Below, piece by piece: positions 44,031 to 51,919 of a stretch of DNA of 64,000 bases. This stretch comes from Lentilactobacillus dabitei (lineage in GTDB: Bacteria > Bacillota > Bacilli > Lactobacillales > Lactobacillaceae): the NCBI RefSeq assembly GCF_019061365.1, contig NZ_JAHPPD010000002.1, forward strand, positions 1 through 64,000. The letters run 5' to 3'. The first letter of the stretch is position 1, and each line of letters begins with the position of its first letter. Below the pieces are notes generated by a model. The model ran no database searches, had not been told where the DNA came from, and saw only the letters and a program-made list of their open reading frames with translations. The translations under genes were made by a program, and so were the position numbers.

Positions 44031-45197
44031 ATGTATCAAGTAAAAACTTATAACGCAATTGCTCAAGCAGGTTTGGATCAATTTACCGACGACTACCAAA
44101 TTAATAAAACAGATGACGCGGATGCCTATTTAATCCGTTCCGTGAATTTGCATGATCAAGAATTTCCAAAGAGCCTTAAGGTGATTGCCCGGGCGGGGGC
44201 TGGCTATAATAACATTCCCTTGGACAAAGCCACTAAGAATGGAACCGCCGTTTTTAATACTCCTGGGAGTAATGCCAATGCCGTTAAGGAGCTGATTATC
44301 GCCCTGCTGGTTGCCTCGTCACGAAACTTATTTGCTGCAGCAGATTATGCTGCTCATAACAGTGGCGCCGATATTTCATTAAGAACTGAGAAAGACAAAA
44401 CTAAATTTAAGGGGACTGAGCTAACCGGTCGAACCCTTGCTGTCATTGGTGTCGGCCACGTTGGCTCATTGGTTGCGAATGCCGCCAGTGCCCTTGGGAT
44501 GAAAGTCATTGGCTATGACCCTTACTTATCGGCTGATGCGGCATGGCACATTTCAACCAACATCACCCGGGCGAGAACGCTGGGTGAAGCGTTGGCCCAC
44601 GCTGATTACGTCACCGTTCACGTTCCAAAGAATGAAGAAACAACCGGCTTAATTGGCAGCGAGCAAATGGAAATCATGAAAGACGGCGTTAAACTTTTCA
44701 ATTATTCCAGAGGTGGTATCGTTGATAATACCGCTGCGGTAGATGCATTGGACGCCCGCAAAATCAGAACTTATTACACTGATTTTGGCGAAAACATCCT
44801 GCTTAATCGTGACGATGTTGTGGTAACGCCACATATTGGCGGTTCAACGATTGAAGCCGAGGCTAATGGGGCAACTCAAGGAGCCAATACGATCATGACC
44901 TATCTGGAAACAGGTAATATTATGAATTCGGTTAATTTGCCTAACCTCCAAGTGCCATTTAACGCCCCTTATCGGGTGACGATTATTCATAAAAACATTC
45001 CGAACATGGTTGGTCAAATTGCAACCGCCTTGGCCGATGCCGGCATTAATATTGAAAGCATGAGTAATGCCGCTAAAGATGGCGTGGCATACACCATCAT
45101 TGATCTGGATAATCTAAAGAACGAAGCGGACAACAAATTAATTCAACGTTTGAGCAAAATTGACGCGGTCTACCGGGTCCGGGTATTGAAGAAGTAA
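44031..45197 (+). CDS. serA: Phosphoglycerate dehydrogenase with ACT domain
   Basis: 388 residues. NAD loop GVGHVGSLVANAASALGMKVIGYDPY-type Rossmann motif, substrate site NTPGSNANAVKELI, His in TPHIGGSTIEA, and a C-terminal ACT domain (about 318-388) for serine feedback. Oxidises 3-phosphoglycerate in the first step of serine synthesis. TAGGAGG ribosome site. serB is not nearby. Confidence 0.95.
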   Translation: MYQVKTYNAIAQAGLDQFTDDYQINKTDDADAYLIRSVNLHDQEFPKSLKVIARAGAGYNNIPLDKATKNGTAVFNTPGSNANAVKELIIALLVASSRNLFAAADYAAHNSGADISLRTEKDKTKFKGTELTGRTLAVIGVGHVGSLVANAASALGMKVIGYDPYLSADAAWHISTNITRARTLGEALAHADYVTVHVPKNEETTGLIGSEQMEIMKDGVKLFNYSRGGIVDNTAAVDALDARKIRTYYTDFGENILLNRDDVVVTPHIGGSTIEAEANGATQGANTIMTYLETGNIMNSVNLPNLQVPFNAPYRVTIIHKNIPNMVGQIATALADAGINIESMSNAAKDGVAYTIIDLDNLKNEADNKLIQRLSKIDAVYRVRVLKK

Positions 45198-45367
45198 GTA
45201 AACTTCTTAAACGCTGTCTATGCTCGCAGTGAATCAATCTTTTTTACACGGTTCACGTTATTTTTGATACCATCGCATCTTTAGTTGCAATGGCACCGCG
45301 ATCCTAATCACAGTGAGCAACATTAACTATAACTAAGGGTCCTCTTAACGAAAGGAAGTTGAAAGCA

Positions 45368-46126
45368 ATGGAACACTTTTGGTTTGAACGCAAAACTGAC
45401 CAACAAGAATTCCCAATACTTGATACCAAGCTTGATCAGTGGCGACTCTGGGCGTTACTCCTGTTTGTTTCAATTGGCACGGTCATCTGGGTGGCTTTTG
45501 CTGCGGCTGTAAATTTCAAAAGTTACTGGACGATAACCGTTTGTGACGATATAATTCCAGCCATTATTATGATTGGCGGGGTCTTGTACCTTAGCCAAGG
45601 TCGCCTGCTTCGCTTATTTGGCAAGCCACGTTGGTCCGACTTTGGCTTTGGCGCCATGATGTTCATTCTCCAATTAATTTACGCATACGTGGCAGCAACC
45701 GTCATCCCGAAACTAGGGGGAACCTTAGGCGAAAATGGGGCGGCTACCCAAATCGGGAAATCAAGCAATCAATTAATGGCATACTTCCAGAGTATCTTCT
45801 CAGATCTCTTTGATCTAATGAATGAAGAACTCCTTAGTATTGTCATCTTCTTAACGATTGCTGCGCTCTTGATTGAGTATTACCATTTCAGTCGCCGGGC
45901 TGGTCTCGGGATCGCGATGCTGGCATCAATGTTTATCTTTGGCATGCTTCATTTTCAAACCTATAACTGGAATTTGATTCAAATGCTGGTCATCATTGCA
46001 GTTGAGCGTTTATTCCTCAATGCAACCTTCATCCACAGCAAGACCATCTGGCCATCTTACTTAGCTCACATGGTCTTCGATGGATTGGCATTTTTGGCGG
46101 CAATGTACTATTTGCCGGTTCATTAA
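45368..46126 (+). CDS. CPBP-family intramembrane protease-like protein
   Basis: 252 residues, six or more membrane helices. The ABI/CPBP motifs are present in modified form: NEELLS (the Glu pair, Arg missing), FGMLHFQTYNW and a final HMVFDG. In this family such proteins act as CAAX-type proteases or in bacteriocin self-immunity. ATG 45368 is preferred to the TTG at 45359, which touches AAAGGAAG. The 45198-45367 gap holds only a weak resemblance to a repeat A right arm. Confidence 0.8.
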   Translation: MEHFWFERKTDQQEFPILDTKLDQWRLWALLLFVSIGTVIWVAFAAAVNFKSYWTITVCDDIIPAIIMIGGVLYLSQGRLLRLFGKPRWSDFGFGAMMFILQLIYAYVAATVIPKLGGTLGENGAATQIGKSSNQLMAYFQSIFSDLFDLMNEELLSIVIFLTIAALLIEYYHFSRRAGLGIAMLASMFIFGMLHFQTYNWNLIQMLVIIAVERLFLNATFIHSKTIWPSYLAHMVFDGLAFLAAMYYLPVH

Positions 46127-46289
46127 ATGCGTAGCCTAAATCACCTCAATGAAAGAACATTCACACAAATATTAATTTTTCTCAATTATTAACCTACGCG
46201 TTGAAGAAAAAACTGAACGTCAAATAAATAACCTGTCAGCTTTTCTTTTGACCACAAAATGTGCTATGATATTTTTAACTAAATAACGA

Positions 46290-46371
46290 CTGCCACCGGG
46301 CAGCAATTGTTGGTACTTTTGACAATTCCATTAGGTCTTTGAAGGAATTGTGAGGGGTACCATTTTCTTTT
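46290..46371 (+). promoter_or_regulatory. Structured leader upstream of gdx, candidate riboswitch
   Basis: Hairpin CTGCC-ACCG-GGCAG (46290-46303) followed by AATTGT (46305-46310). Then a terminator-like hairpin GGTAC (46312-46316), ACAATTCC (46322-46329)/GGAATTGT (46344-46351), GGTACC (46356-46361) and a T-rich tail. AATTGT could pair with ACAATT (46322-46327) instead, opening the terminator. Such leaders upstream of Gdx genes are often guanidine riboswitches; I cannot match a known class consensus by eye. An extended -10 (TGCTATGAT, 46261-46270) lies upstream. Confidence 0.6.
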
Positions 46372-46490
46372 AGCCAGCAACGCCAAGCAGAAAGCTACTT
46401 GTAAGGACCTCTGAGAAAAATTCCAAACCCAGGAATTTCTCTCAGAGGACACTTACACTCCGCTTTCTAACCGCTTTGCTACGCTCACTT
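46370..46490 (+). repeat. Family A palindromic repeat, copy 5
   Basis: Starts TTAGCCAGC at the T-run of the leader terminator and ends CCGCTTTGCTACGCTCACTT, three bases before the GGAGGA ribosome site of gdx. The inner stem is CCTCTGAG / CTCAGAGG, paired and different from other copies. Confidence 0.85.
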
Positions 46491-46506
46491 ATTTGGAGGA
46501 TTTCTT

Positions 46507-46821
46507 ATGAATTGGATTACATTAATTATCGCAGGCCTTTTTGAGGTCGTTTGGGCAATCGCTATGAAATTTAGTCACGGATTCACTAACCTCACGCCAA
46601 CCATTGTCACCTTTGTCGGCATGCTAATTAGCTTCTTTTTACTCGCCCACGCCACTAAAACATTACCTTTAGCCATCGCCTATCCCGTTTGGACTGGCAT
46701 CGGCGCAGTTGGAACCGTGATCGCCGGAATTGTCTTATTTGGTGACAAAATTTCGGCCATCACTTGGGCGTTTGTCGTGATGTTACTTATTAGTATTGTT
46801 GGAATTAAGATGACCAGCTAG
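46507..46821 (+). CDS. gdx: Small multidrug resistance protein, guanidinium exporter type
   Basis: 104 residues, four helices. The essential Glu and following signature read FEVVWAIAMKFSHGFT, the pattern that separates Gdx (SugE) proteins from EmrE drug exporters; PVWTGIGAVGTVIAGI matches too. Likely an antiporter that exports guanidinium. The structured leader with a terminator upstream fits guanidine control. ATG follows GGAGGATTTCTT. Confidence 0.88.
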   Translation: MNWITLIIAGLFEVVWAIAMKFSHGFTNLTPTIVTFVGMLISFFLLAHATKTLPLAIAYPVWTGIGAVGTVIAGIVLFGDKISAITWAFVVMLLISIVGIKMTS

Positions 46822-46988
46822 CTCCTTTTTGGTGGTCAAATTTCAATCGACCTTTTTCTAGGGAATCCGTCAAAATTCCTATATAATCTTACTTTGTAGA
46901 GAAGTTAAGGCGGTGGCTATTTCCAATTGGAGGTGGTGCTTATGGTGTTACAACGATAAGCTCAGATCCTATGAAAGGAGTAGCATGA

Positions 46989-47093
46989 GTGTCCGTTTCG
47001 GATGCCCTACAATTAATGTTGGCTTTCGGTACTTTTATCGTAGCCTTATTGGCATCAGTTGTTGAGTTGACTAAAAATCAGCGAAAAAAATAA
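46989..47093 (+). CDS. Type I toxin, holin-like membrane peptide
   Basis: 34 residues from GTG 46989 (AAAGGAG, 8-base spacer): a short Ser-Asp start, LQLMLAFGTFIVALLASVV membrane helix, and a Lys/Arg-rich end. This is the pattern of the Hol_Tox/TxpA-type toxins of Gram-positive type I systems. A five-codon ORF (46942-46959) with its own GGAGG precedes it, and a TATAAT lies at 46882-46887. An overlapping antisense RNA is predicted (47084-47197). Too short for standard gene calls. Confidence 0.8.
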   Translation: MSVSDALQLMLAFGTFIVALLASVVELTKNQRKK

Positions 47094-47197
47094 CCGCCTT
47101 AGCTTGGCAGAGCTAGCGGTTATTTAACCCTAAAATGCCACCGTCTTAAACGGCTCTATAAGGGAAATCCTTGTCTGATAGGGTCTCCGTTTTTCTA
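47084..47197 (-). ncRNA. Predicted antisense RNA (antitoxin) to the type I toxin
   Basis: An extended -10 promoter TGATATAAT on the minus strand (47204-47212) would start RNA near 47197. A strong terminator hairpin AATAACCGC / GCGGTTATT followed by T7 (47084-47125) ends it, giving about 110 bases. It overlaps the end of the toxin gene and its 3' UTR. Convergent transcripts sharing their 3' region are the norm for Fst/TxpA-type systems. Confidence 0.65.
47148..47194 (+). terminator. Terminator of the toxin mRNA
   Basis: AAACGG (47148-47153) pairs with CCGTTTTT (47187-47194), with additional inner pairing. It lies about 55-100 bases after the toxin stop codon. Confidence 0.6.
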
Positions 47198-47344
47198 TTC
47201 GTTATTATATCACAACTAAATCTTTTATTGGTAATCCGACCTTTCTAAAACGTAGAGACGGTGTTTCACAATGTGCTAAACTAGAAGTATTGAATTCTGT
47301 TCCTTAATAACACAAGCAAAATTGCCATTACTTTCAGCATATTT

Positions 47345-47465
47345 TTAGGACAGCTACTCAAAGCAGAAACTTCCACCTAAGCACCTGCTACAAAAATCCC
47401 CAAACCCGGGATTTCTGTAGCAGAAGACTTAGGATCCAGTTTCTAACCGCTTTGATCCGCTCACT
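47345..47465 (+). repeat. Family A palindromic repeat, copy 6
   Basis: Starts TTAGGACAGCTACTCAAAGC and ends CTTTGATCCGCTCAC directly before TTTTTCATAGGAGG, the ribosome site of the NUDIX gene. Inner stem CTGCTAC / GTAGCAG. Region 47218-47344 upstream shows no other feature. Confidence 0.88.
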
Positions 47466-47485
47466 TTTTCATAGGAGGTTCATCC

Positions 47486-48037
47486 ATGTTTAAAACTTGG
47501 CATCAGCCCGGAAAAATTCTGGACCGCAAGAATGTCTATTCTGGTCGTGTTTTTGCCGTTGATCAACTCCATATTCAAACCCCAGACGGCTTGAAGGTGG
47601 AACGAGATCTCATTAAAACATCCCCGACAATTACAATTTTAGCAATGACCGCCAATCAAGAAGTTGTCATGACCAGCGAATACCGGGCTGGCGTCAATAG
47701 TGATTCCGTTTCCTTACCGGCTGGGATCGTCAATCCTGGTGAAACCGCTGAGCAGGCTGCCAAGCGGGAATTGCGTGAGGAGACTGGGTACGTAGCTCAA
47801 TCCGTTACAAAGATGACCCGGATCACCTCATCAGAAGGCTTCATGGATCAATTCGCCGACCTCATGCTCATTGGTTTTGATCCGGCTGATCAGGTTCAAA
47901 AGCATTTCGACAAAGACGAATTTGTTAATAGCGAACTAGTCCCTTTAACTCAAGTCGTGGAGTGGATCAAGAATGGTAAAGTGAATACGGCCCAGGCGGT
48001 ATCGGCGGTTGGGTACTATACAATGTTTCTTAACTAA
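47486..48037 (+). CDS. NUDIX hydrolase, ADP-ribose pyrophosphatase type
   Basis: 183 residues. Complete Nudix box: GIVNPGETAEQAAKRELREE, then TGY. The N-terminal FKTWHQPGKILDRKNVYSGRVF and the TSSEGFMDQ loop resemble ADP-ribose pyrophosphatases, which hydrolyse ADP-ribose to AMP and ribose 5-phosphate. AGGAGG ribosome site. Single gene; family A copy 6 forms its 5' UTR. Confidence 0.9.
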   Translation: MFKTWHQPGKILDRKNVYSGRVFAVDQLHIQTPDGLKVERDLIKTSPTITILAMTANQEVVMTSEYRAGVNSDSVSLPAGIVNPGETAEQAAKRELREETGYVAQSVTKMTRITSSEGFMDQFADLMLIGFDPADQVQKHFDKDEFVNSELVPLTQVVEWIKNGKVNTAQAVSAVGYYTMFLN

Positions 48038-48085
48038 ATCCTTGTTTTGAATACTTCTCAAGCAATCAATTTTTATTGTTTAGAA

Positions 48086-48138
48086 ACGAAAACAGCGTCT
48101 TTAGCCCTTTCAACTTTGGCTAATGGCGCTGTTTTCGT
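48086..48138. terminator. Bidirectional terminator between NUDIX and tag genes
   Basis: ACGAAAACAGCG (48086-48097) pairs exactly with CGCTGTTTTCGT (48127-48138), between convergent genes. Confidence 0.8.
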
Positions 48139-48142
48139 CTGA

Positions 48143-48721
48143 TTAATCTCCAGCAATTTCTCTGTAGACAAAACAGTCAACTTCATGATCATTGACCATC
48201 CCAACTGCTTGCATAAATGAATAGATAATGACCGGACCAGTAAACGAAAAGCCGGCTTTCTTCATTTGCTTACTGATTTGCTTGGCTAAATCAGTCGTTG
48301 CCGGAACTTGTTCATGCGATCGATAATGATGCTGAATTGGCTTACCAGTAACAAACTGCCACATGTAGCGATCAAAGGTGGTACCTGAACCAGCTAGCTT
48401 ATTAATGACTTTGGCATTATTAATAATTGCGATCAATTTGCGCTGGTTGCGAATGATATCGGCATTTTTCATTAAGCTTGGCAGGTCATTTTCCATCCCT
48501 TGAACCTGACGATAGTCAAAGTCATGGAAGGCTTGCTTAAACGCCGACCGCTTTTTTAAAACCGTCTGCCAGCTTAGTCCAGCCTGCATGATCTCCAAGG
48601 ATAATAATTCAAATAAATGCCGGCTATAGTGGCTAGGCCGGCCCCACTCTTGGTCGTGATATTGCTGCATTAACTGGTTGTCAGTATTAGCCCATGAACA
48701 ACGAATAAGATTAGTTGCCAT
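48143..48721 (-). CDS. tag: DNA-3-methyladenine glycosylase I
   Basis: 192 residues. Zn ligands RCSW (Cys) and YHDQEWG (His) near the N-terminus and NDHEVDCFVY (His, Cys) near the C-terminus. Central ELLSLEIMQAGLSWQTVLKKR is diagnostic. Excises 3-methyladenine from DNA. Single gene downstream of pyrC, separated from it by a family B repeat. Confidence 0.94.
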   Translation of the reverse strand: MATNLIRCSWANTDNQLMQQYHDQEWGRPSHYSRHLFELLSLEIMQAGLSWQTVLKKRSAFKQAFHDFDYRQVQGMENDLPSLMKNADIIRNQRKLIAIINNAKVINKLAGSGTTFDRYMWQFVTGKPIQHHYRSHEQVPATTDLAKQISKQMKKAGFSFTGPVIIYSFMQAVGMVNDHEVDCFVYREIAGD

Positions 48722-48816
48722 TAGTTACCTCCATAGTTAGCATTATAATTCAGCAACAGCTCAATAGCTAGGTGGTCACCGTTAACTACAAACCATCTAG
48801 GATTAGTCGGTAAATT

Positions 48817-48968
48817 GTTTATAAATGTAACTGGCTTTCCCTTCATACATTGATAAAACCTACAGCAAGCGGCAGATTCCCGCCACATAAAAAAGGCAAT
48901 GCATTTCAAGATTCAAAATGCACTGCCGTTTTCACTTAAATTCTGAGATCAAATTACCCTTCATCCTA
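48817..48968 (-). repeat. Family B intergenic repeat, copy 2 (3' UTR element)
   Basis: Full-length copy in minus orientation, beginning about 18 bases after the pyrC stop codon. Hairpin GGCAGTGCAT...ATGCATTGCC then T6; the stem differs from the other copies at paired positions. The tail reads GTTACATTTATAAA. A 62-codon ORF here is only a by-product of the repeat. Confidence 0.8.
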
Positions 48969-48985
48969 ATCGCTTAGGATTAATC

Positions 48986-50257
48986 TTACTTCTTATAAAC
49001 AACCTTGCCATCAACCAAGGTCATCACTGTCTGGCCATAAACGGTTTCGCCAGTAAATGGGGTATTCGTTCCCTTTGAAAGATAGTCGCTTTCTTCAAGC
49101 TTGTGAGGATCATCCAAGTCAAAGATTGCAATATCAGCTGGTTGACCGACTTCCAGCCTCCCGGCATCAGCCATCTTAAAGACTGAGGCAGGCTTTTCTG
49201 CCATCCAATTAATGAGTTGAGCCAGGGTAAAGATCCCCGTCTTAACAAATTTCGTATACAACATGTTAAAGGCAGTTTCACTACCAGTAATCCCGAAGGA
49301 AGCAGTGGCAATTGAGCCAGCTTTATCTTCCTTTGTGTGAGGCGCATGATCGGTGGCAATCATATCAATGGTGCCATCTAGCAAGCCTTGAATCAAAGCC
49401 TGCCGATCACCTTCACCACGCAATGGCGGATTCATTTTGTAATAAGGATCATCCGTCTTAATATCTTCATCAGATAACAATAAATGATGCGGCGTTACCT
49501 CAGTCGTTACATGAATACCAGCTTTCTTGGCAGCCCGAATGATATTAACCGTGTGCTTTGAAGAAGCGTGGCAGATGTGGTAATGAACGCCAGTTGCTTC
49601 GGCTAAAATAATATCTCGCGCTGCTTGAGCCGTTTCACTCACCCAGGGCATTTCCTTTAAGCCAAGCCGTTTGGCAGCCCCACCGTTTAAGACACCGCCA
49701 TATGTAAGGGCATCATCTTGAACATGTTCAACAATCGCCATGTCCAATTTAGCTGCCTGTTGCATAGCCTCGTACATCGTACTGCTTTTTTGAATGCCGT
49801 TGCCATCGTTACTAAAGGCAAAGGCACCGGTTTTTTTCAAAGCAGGAAAATCAACTAATTCATCACCGCCCCGATTGGTAGTAATCGTTGCATATTGTTT
49901 GATGTGAACCACGCCGTCTTTTTGATTCAATTTGATCACATTGTTGAGATTCTCAGGACTGTCAGGGGCTGGGGTTAAGTTTGGCATTGCGCCAACAGTT
50001 GTAAAGCCACCATGAGCAGCGGCCATGCTACCGGTTTTAATCGTTTCTTTTTGTTCCTGGCCCGGCTGACGATAATGGACATGAACATCGACTAAGCCTG
50101 GACTAACAAAGTTATTCTGGGCATCAATAACATCATCGATACCATCGCTTCCTATTGTAGGGGCGATTTTTTTAACAACTCCATCCTCAATCAAAAGATC
50201 TCGACTAATCAGTTGACCATTTTCTAAAATCCGACCATTGGCAATCACACGTTTCAT
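48986..50257 (-). CDS. pyrC: Dihydroorotase
   Basis: 423 residues, PyrC type I. Zn ligands in DVHVHYRQPG (His 59, His 61) and the conserved ATDHAPH. Makes dihydroorotate from carbamoyl aspartate. The gene follows pyrB by 24 bases in the same operon, under the PyrR-type attenuator upstream of pyrB. Confidence 0.95.
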   Translation of the reverse strand: MKRVIANGRILENGQLISRDLLIEDGVVKKIAPTIGSDGIDDVIDAQNNFVSPGLVDVHVHYRQPGQEQKETIKTGSMAAAHGGFTTVGAMPNLTPAPDSPENLNNVIKLNQKDGVVHIKQYATITTNRGGDELVDFPALKKTGAFAFSNDGNGIQKSSTMYEAMQQAAKLDMAIVEHVQDDALTYGGVLNGGAAKRLGLKEMPWVSETAQAARDIILAEATGVHYHICHASSKHTVNIIRAAKKAGIHVTTEVTPHHLLLSDEDIKTDDPYYKMNPPLRGEGDRQALIQGLLDGTIDMIATDHAPHTKEDKAGSIATASFGITGSETAFNMLYTKFVKTGIFTLAQLINWMAEKPASVFKMADAGRLEVGQPADIAIFDLDDPHKLEESDYLSKGTNTPFTGETVYGQTVMTLVDGKVVYKK

Positions 50258-50281
50258 CAGTTTGAATTCTCCTCGCTGAAA

Positions 50282-51232
50282 TTAATATTCTTCTTTTACA
50301 AGTCCTCGGTAACGAAGCATACTGGTCATGATCGCCATCCGGACAAAAACACCGTTAGCCATTTGAGGGAAGATTCGGGATTTGTCACATTCAACCAATG
50401 AATCGGCAATTTCTACGCCGCGGTTAACTGGAGCTGGGTGCATGATAATTGAATGTTCTGGCATCATCTGTTCACGTTCTTCCGTCAAACCATACATTGC
50501 GTGATACTTTTCTGCAGAGAAGGTGCCATTTTCATCGTCAGTGATCCGCTCGTGTTGAACCCGTAGAAACATCATAACGTCCATCTGAGAAACCAGGTCA
50601 TCGATTGGCATCCAGTCACCATATTTAGCAAATTCTTCGGTGTACCATTTCTTTGGTCCGCCAAAGTAGACGTGAGCACCCAGCATTGTCAAAACTTCCA
50701 TGTTGGAACGGGCAACTCGTGAGTGGATCAAATCACCAACGATGGCAACTTTTAAGCCTTCAAAGTGACCAAACTCTTCATAAATGGTCATCATATCAAG
50801 TAAGGATTGTGAAGGATGTTGACCAGAACCGTCACCGCCATTGGCAATTCCAACGTGGATATTAGGATCTGCAATCAAATCCTTGTAGTATTCGTTCTTA
50901 CGATCCCGAATGGCCATCACGTCAACGCCAATTGCTTGGAATGTCTTGATCGTATCACCCATTGATTCACCTTTGTTAAGTGAACTGTTTGAGGGGTCGA
51001 AGTTAACCACTTGCAATCCTAATTTGCGTTCAGCCATTTCAAAGCTGGTATGAGTTCTGGTGCTGCTTTCAAAAAACAGGTTTGCGGCATAGGTTGGTCG
51101 CTTTAATTCAATTTGCTTACCTGCCTTAAAATCTGAGGCTTCGTGGATAAATGATAAAACATCTTGGGTTGAAAGATCTTCCATACTTACAACGTTCTCA
51201 AAACTAACTGGCTTCGTAATTTGCATCATCAT
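50282..51232 (-). CDS. pyrB: Aspartate carbamoyltransferase catalytic chain
   Basis: 316 residues from ATG 51232, 6 bases after AGGAGG (51239-51244); ATG 51229 is equally possible. Carbamoyl-phosphate motif ESSTRTHTSFE, HPSQSLLDMMTI and HPAPVNRG are present. First committed step of pyrimidine synthesis. The open frame extends 57 codons upstream through a family A repeat, which should not be counted as protein. Confidence 0.95.
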   Translation of the reverse strand: MMMQITKPVSFENVVSMEDLSTQDVLSFIHEASDFKAGKQIELKRPTYAANLFFESSTRTHTSFEMAERKLGLQVVNFDPSNSSLNKGESMGDTIKTFQAIGVDVMAIRDRKNEYYKDLIADPNIHVGIANGGDGSGQHPSQSLLDMMTIYEEFGHFEGLKVAIVGDLIHSRVARSNMEVLTMLGAHVYFGGPKKWYTEEFAKYGDWMPIDDLVSQMDVMMFLRVQHERITDDENGTFSAEKYHAMYGLTEEREQMMPEHSIIMHPAPVNRGVEIADSLVECDKSRIFPQMANGVFVRMAIMTSMLRYRGLVKEEY

Positions 51233-51251
51233 TGGTTTCCTCCTAAAAATA

Positions 51252-51372
51252 AGTGAGCGGATCCAAGCGGTTAGGGATCGGAGTGTAAGTCTCCTTGAAG
51301 GAAAATTCCTGATTTTGGAATTTTTCTTCAAGGTGCTTATATGCAGGTCACTGCTTGGAGGAGCTGTCCTAA
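51252..51372 (-). repeat. Family A palindromic repeat, copy 7
   Basis: Minus orientation, begins TTAGGACAGCTCC right after the second leader terminator and ends CTTGGATCCGCTCACTTATTTTTAGGAGG, merging into the pyrB ribosome site. Inner stem CCTTGAAG / CTTCAAGG. It therefore forms the last part of the pyrB leader. Confidence 0.88.
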
Positions 51373-51376
51373 AACA

Positions 51377-51415
51377 AATAAAAGCGCCTTGCCATGTTCG
51401 CAAAGCGCTCCTTTT
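51377..51415 (-). terminator. Second terminator in the pyrB leader
   Basis: Minus-strand stem GGAGCGC / GCGCTTTTATTT between the PyrR attenuator and family A copy 7. It may add to pyr control or be left from an older arrangement. Confidence 0.55.
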
Positions 51416-51489
51416 TGTGTAGTGGAATCACATTTTTAGGACGTTTTGCTCTCACGGGAACAATTAAATCGTCATCATATTATCTGCAT

Positions 51490-51584
51490 AAAAAAATCCC
51501 CTCTACCACCGCAGGGTAAAGAGGTTGAGCAAGTCCCAAGATAGTCTCAGGTTCACCGATTCCTTATTAACCTCACGGGGTTAA
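51490..51584 (-). promoter_or_regulatory. PyrR-type attenuator of pyrB-pyrC
   Basis: The minus strand holds TAACCCCGTGAGGTTAATAA then GG (51550-51584), a good match to the PyrR binding loop (consensus around CC-GUGAGG-U--AAGG). It is followed by a terminator stem CCTCT...AGAGGGG with T7 (51490-51525). UMP-bound PyrR would stabilise the anti-antiterminator and stop transcription. Confidence 0.8.
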
Positions 51585-51826
51585 AATTAAAGGTTCTTTT
51601 TTTGTTATCTGAATCATATGCTATTTTCAGAAAAAAAACAAGGCATTTTGAAAAAATATTTTTGAAAATGATTATTTATCCAAAATGAAACAAGATTCAA
51701 ATAATGACGTTCATCTTATCTATACTGGCTTCGTTTGAGGGAATTTTTCAATTAGTAATAAATATACATATCGTTTTTAAAATGTACATAAAAATCCAAA
51801 TATCGGCAAATAATGCATAAACGGAC

Positions 51827-51855
51827 TTGACATTTACTCAAAAAGCTCCTATCTT
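51827..51855 (+). promoter_or_regulatory. carA promoter
   Basis: TTGACA (51827-51832) and TATCTT (51850-51855), 17-base spacer, 65 bases before carA. Upstream AT-rich TGCATAA- and TACAT-like half sites (about 51780-51822) could be ArgR boxes but are degenerate. No PyrR motif lies on this side. Confidence 0.6.
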
Positions 51856-51919
51856 TATACATCAAAAGCGTTAGCCGCTTGTATCACATAGATGTTAGCA
51901 GAATTGAGGAGGTTCGGAC

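Noticed and set aside
48721-48909. 62-codon ORF upstream of tag
   Set aside because: It lies largely inside family B copy 2 and has no ribosome site.
51233-51403. 57-codon N-terminal extension of pyrB
   Set aside because: It translates family A copy 7 and lacks resemblance to carbamoyltransferases; AGGAGG marks the start at 51232 or 51229.
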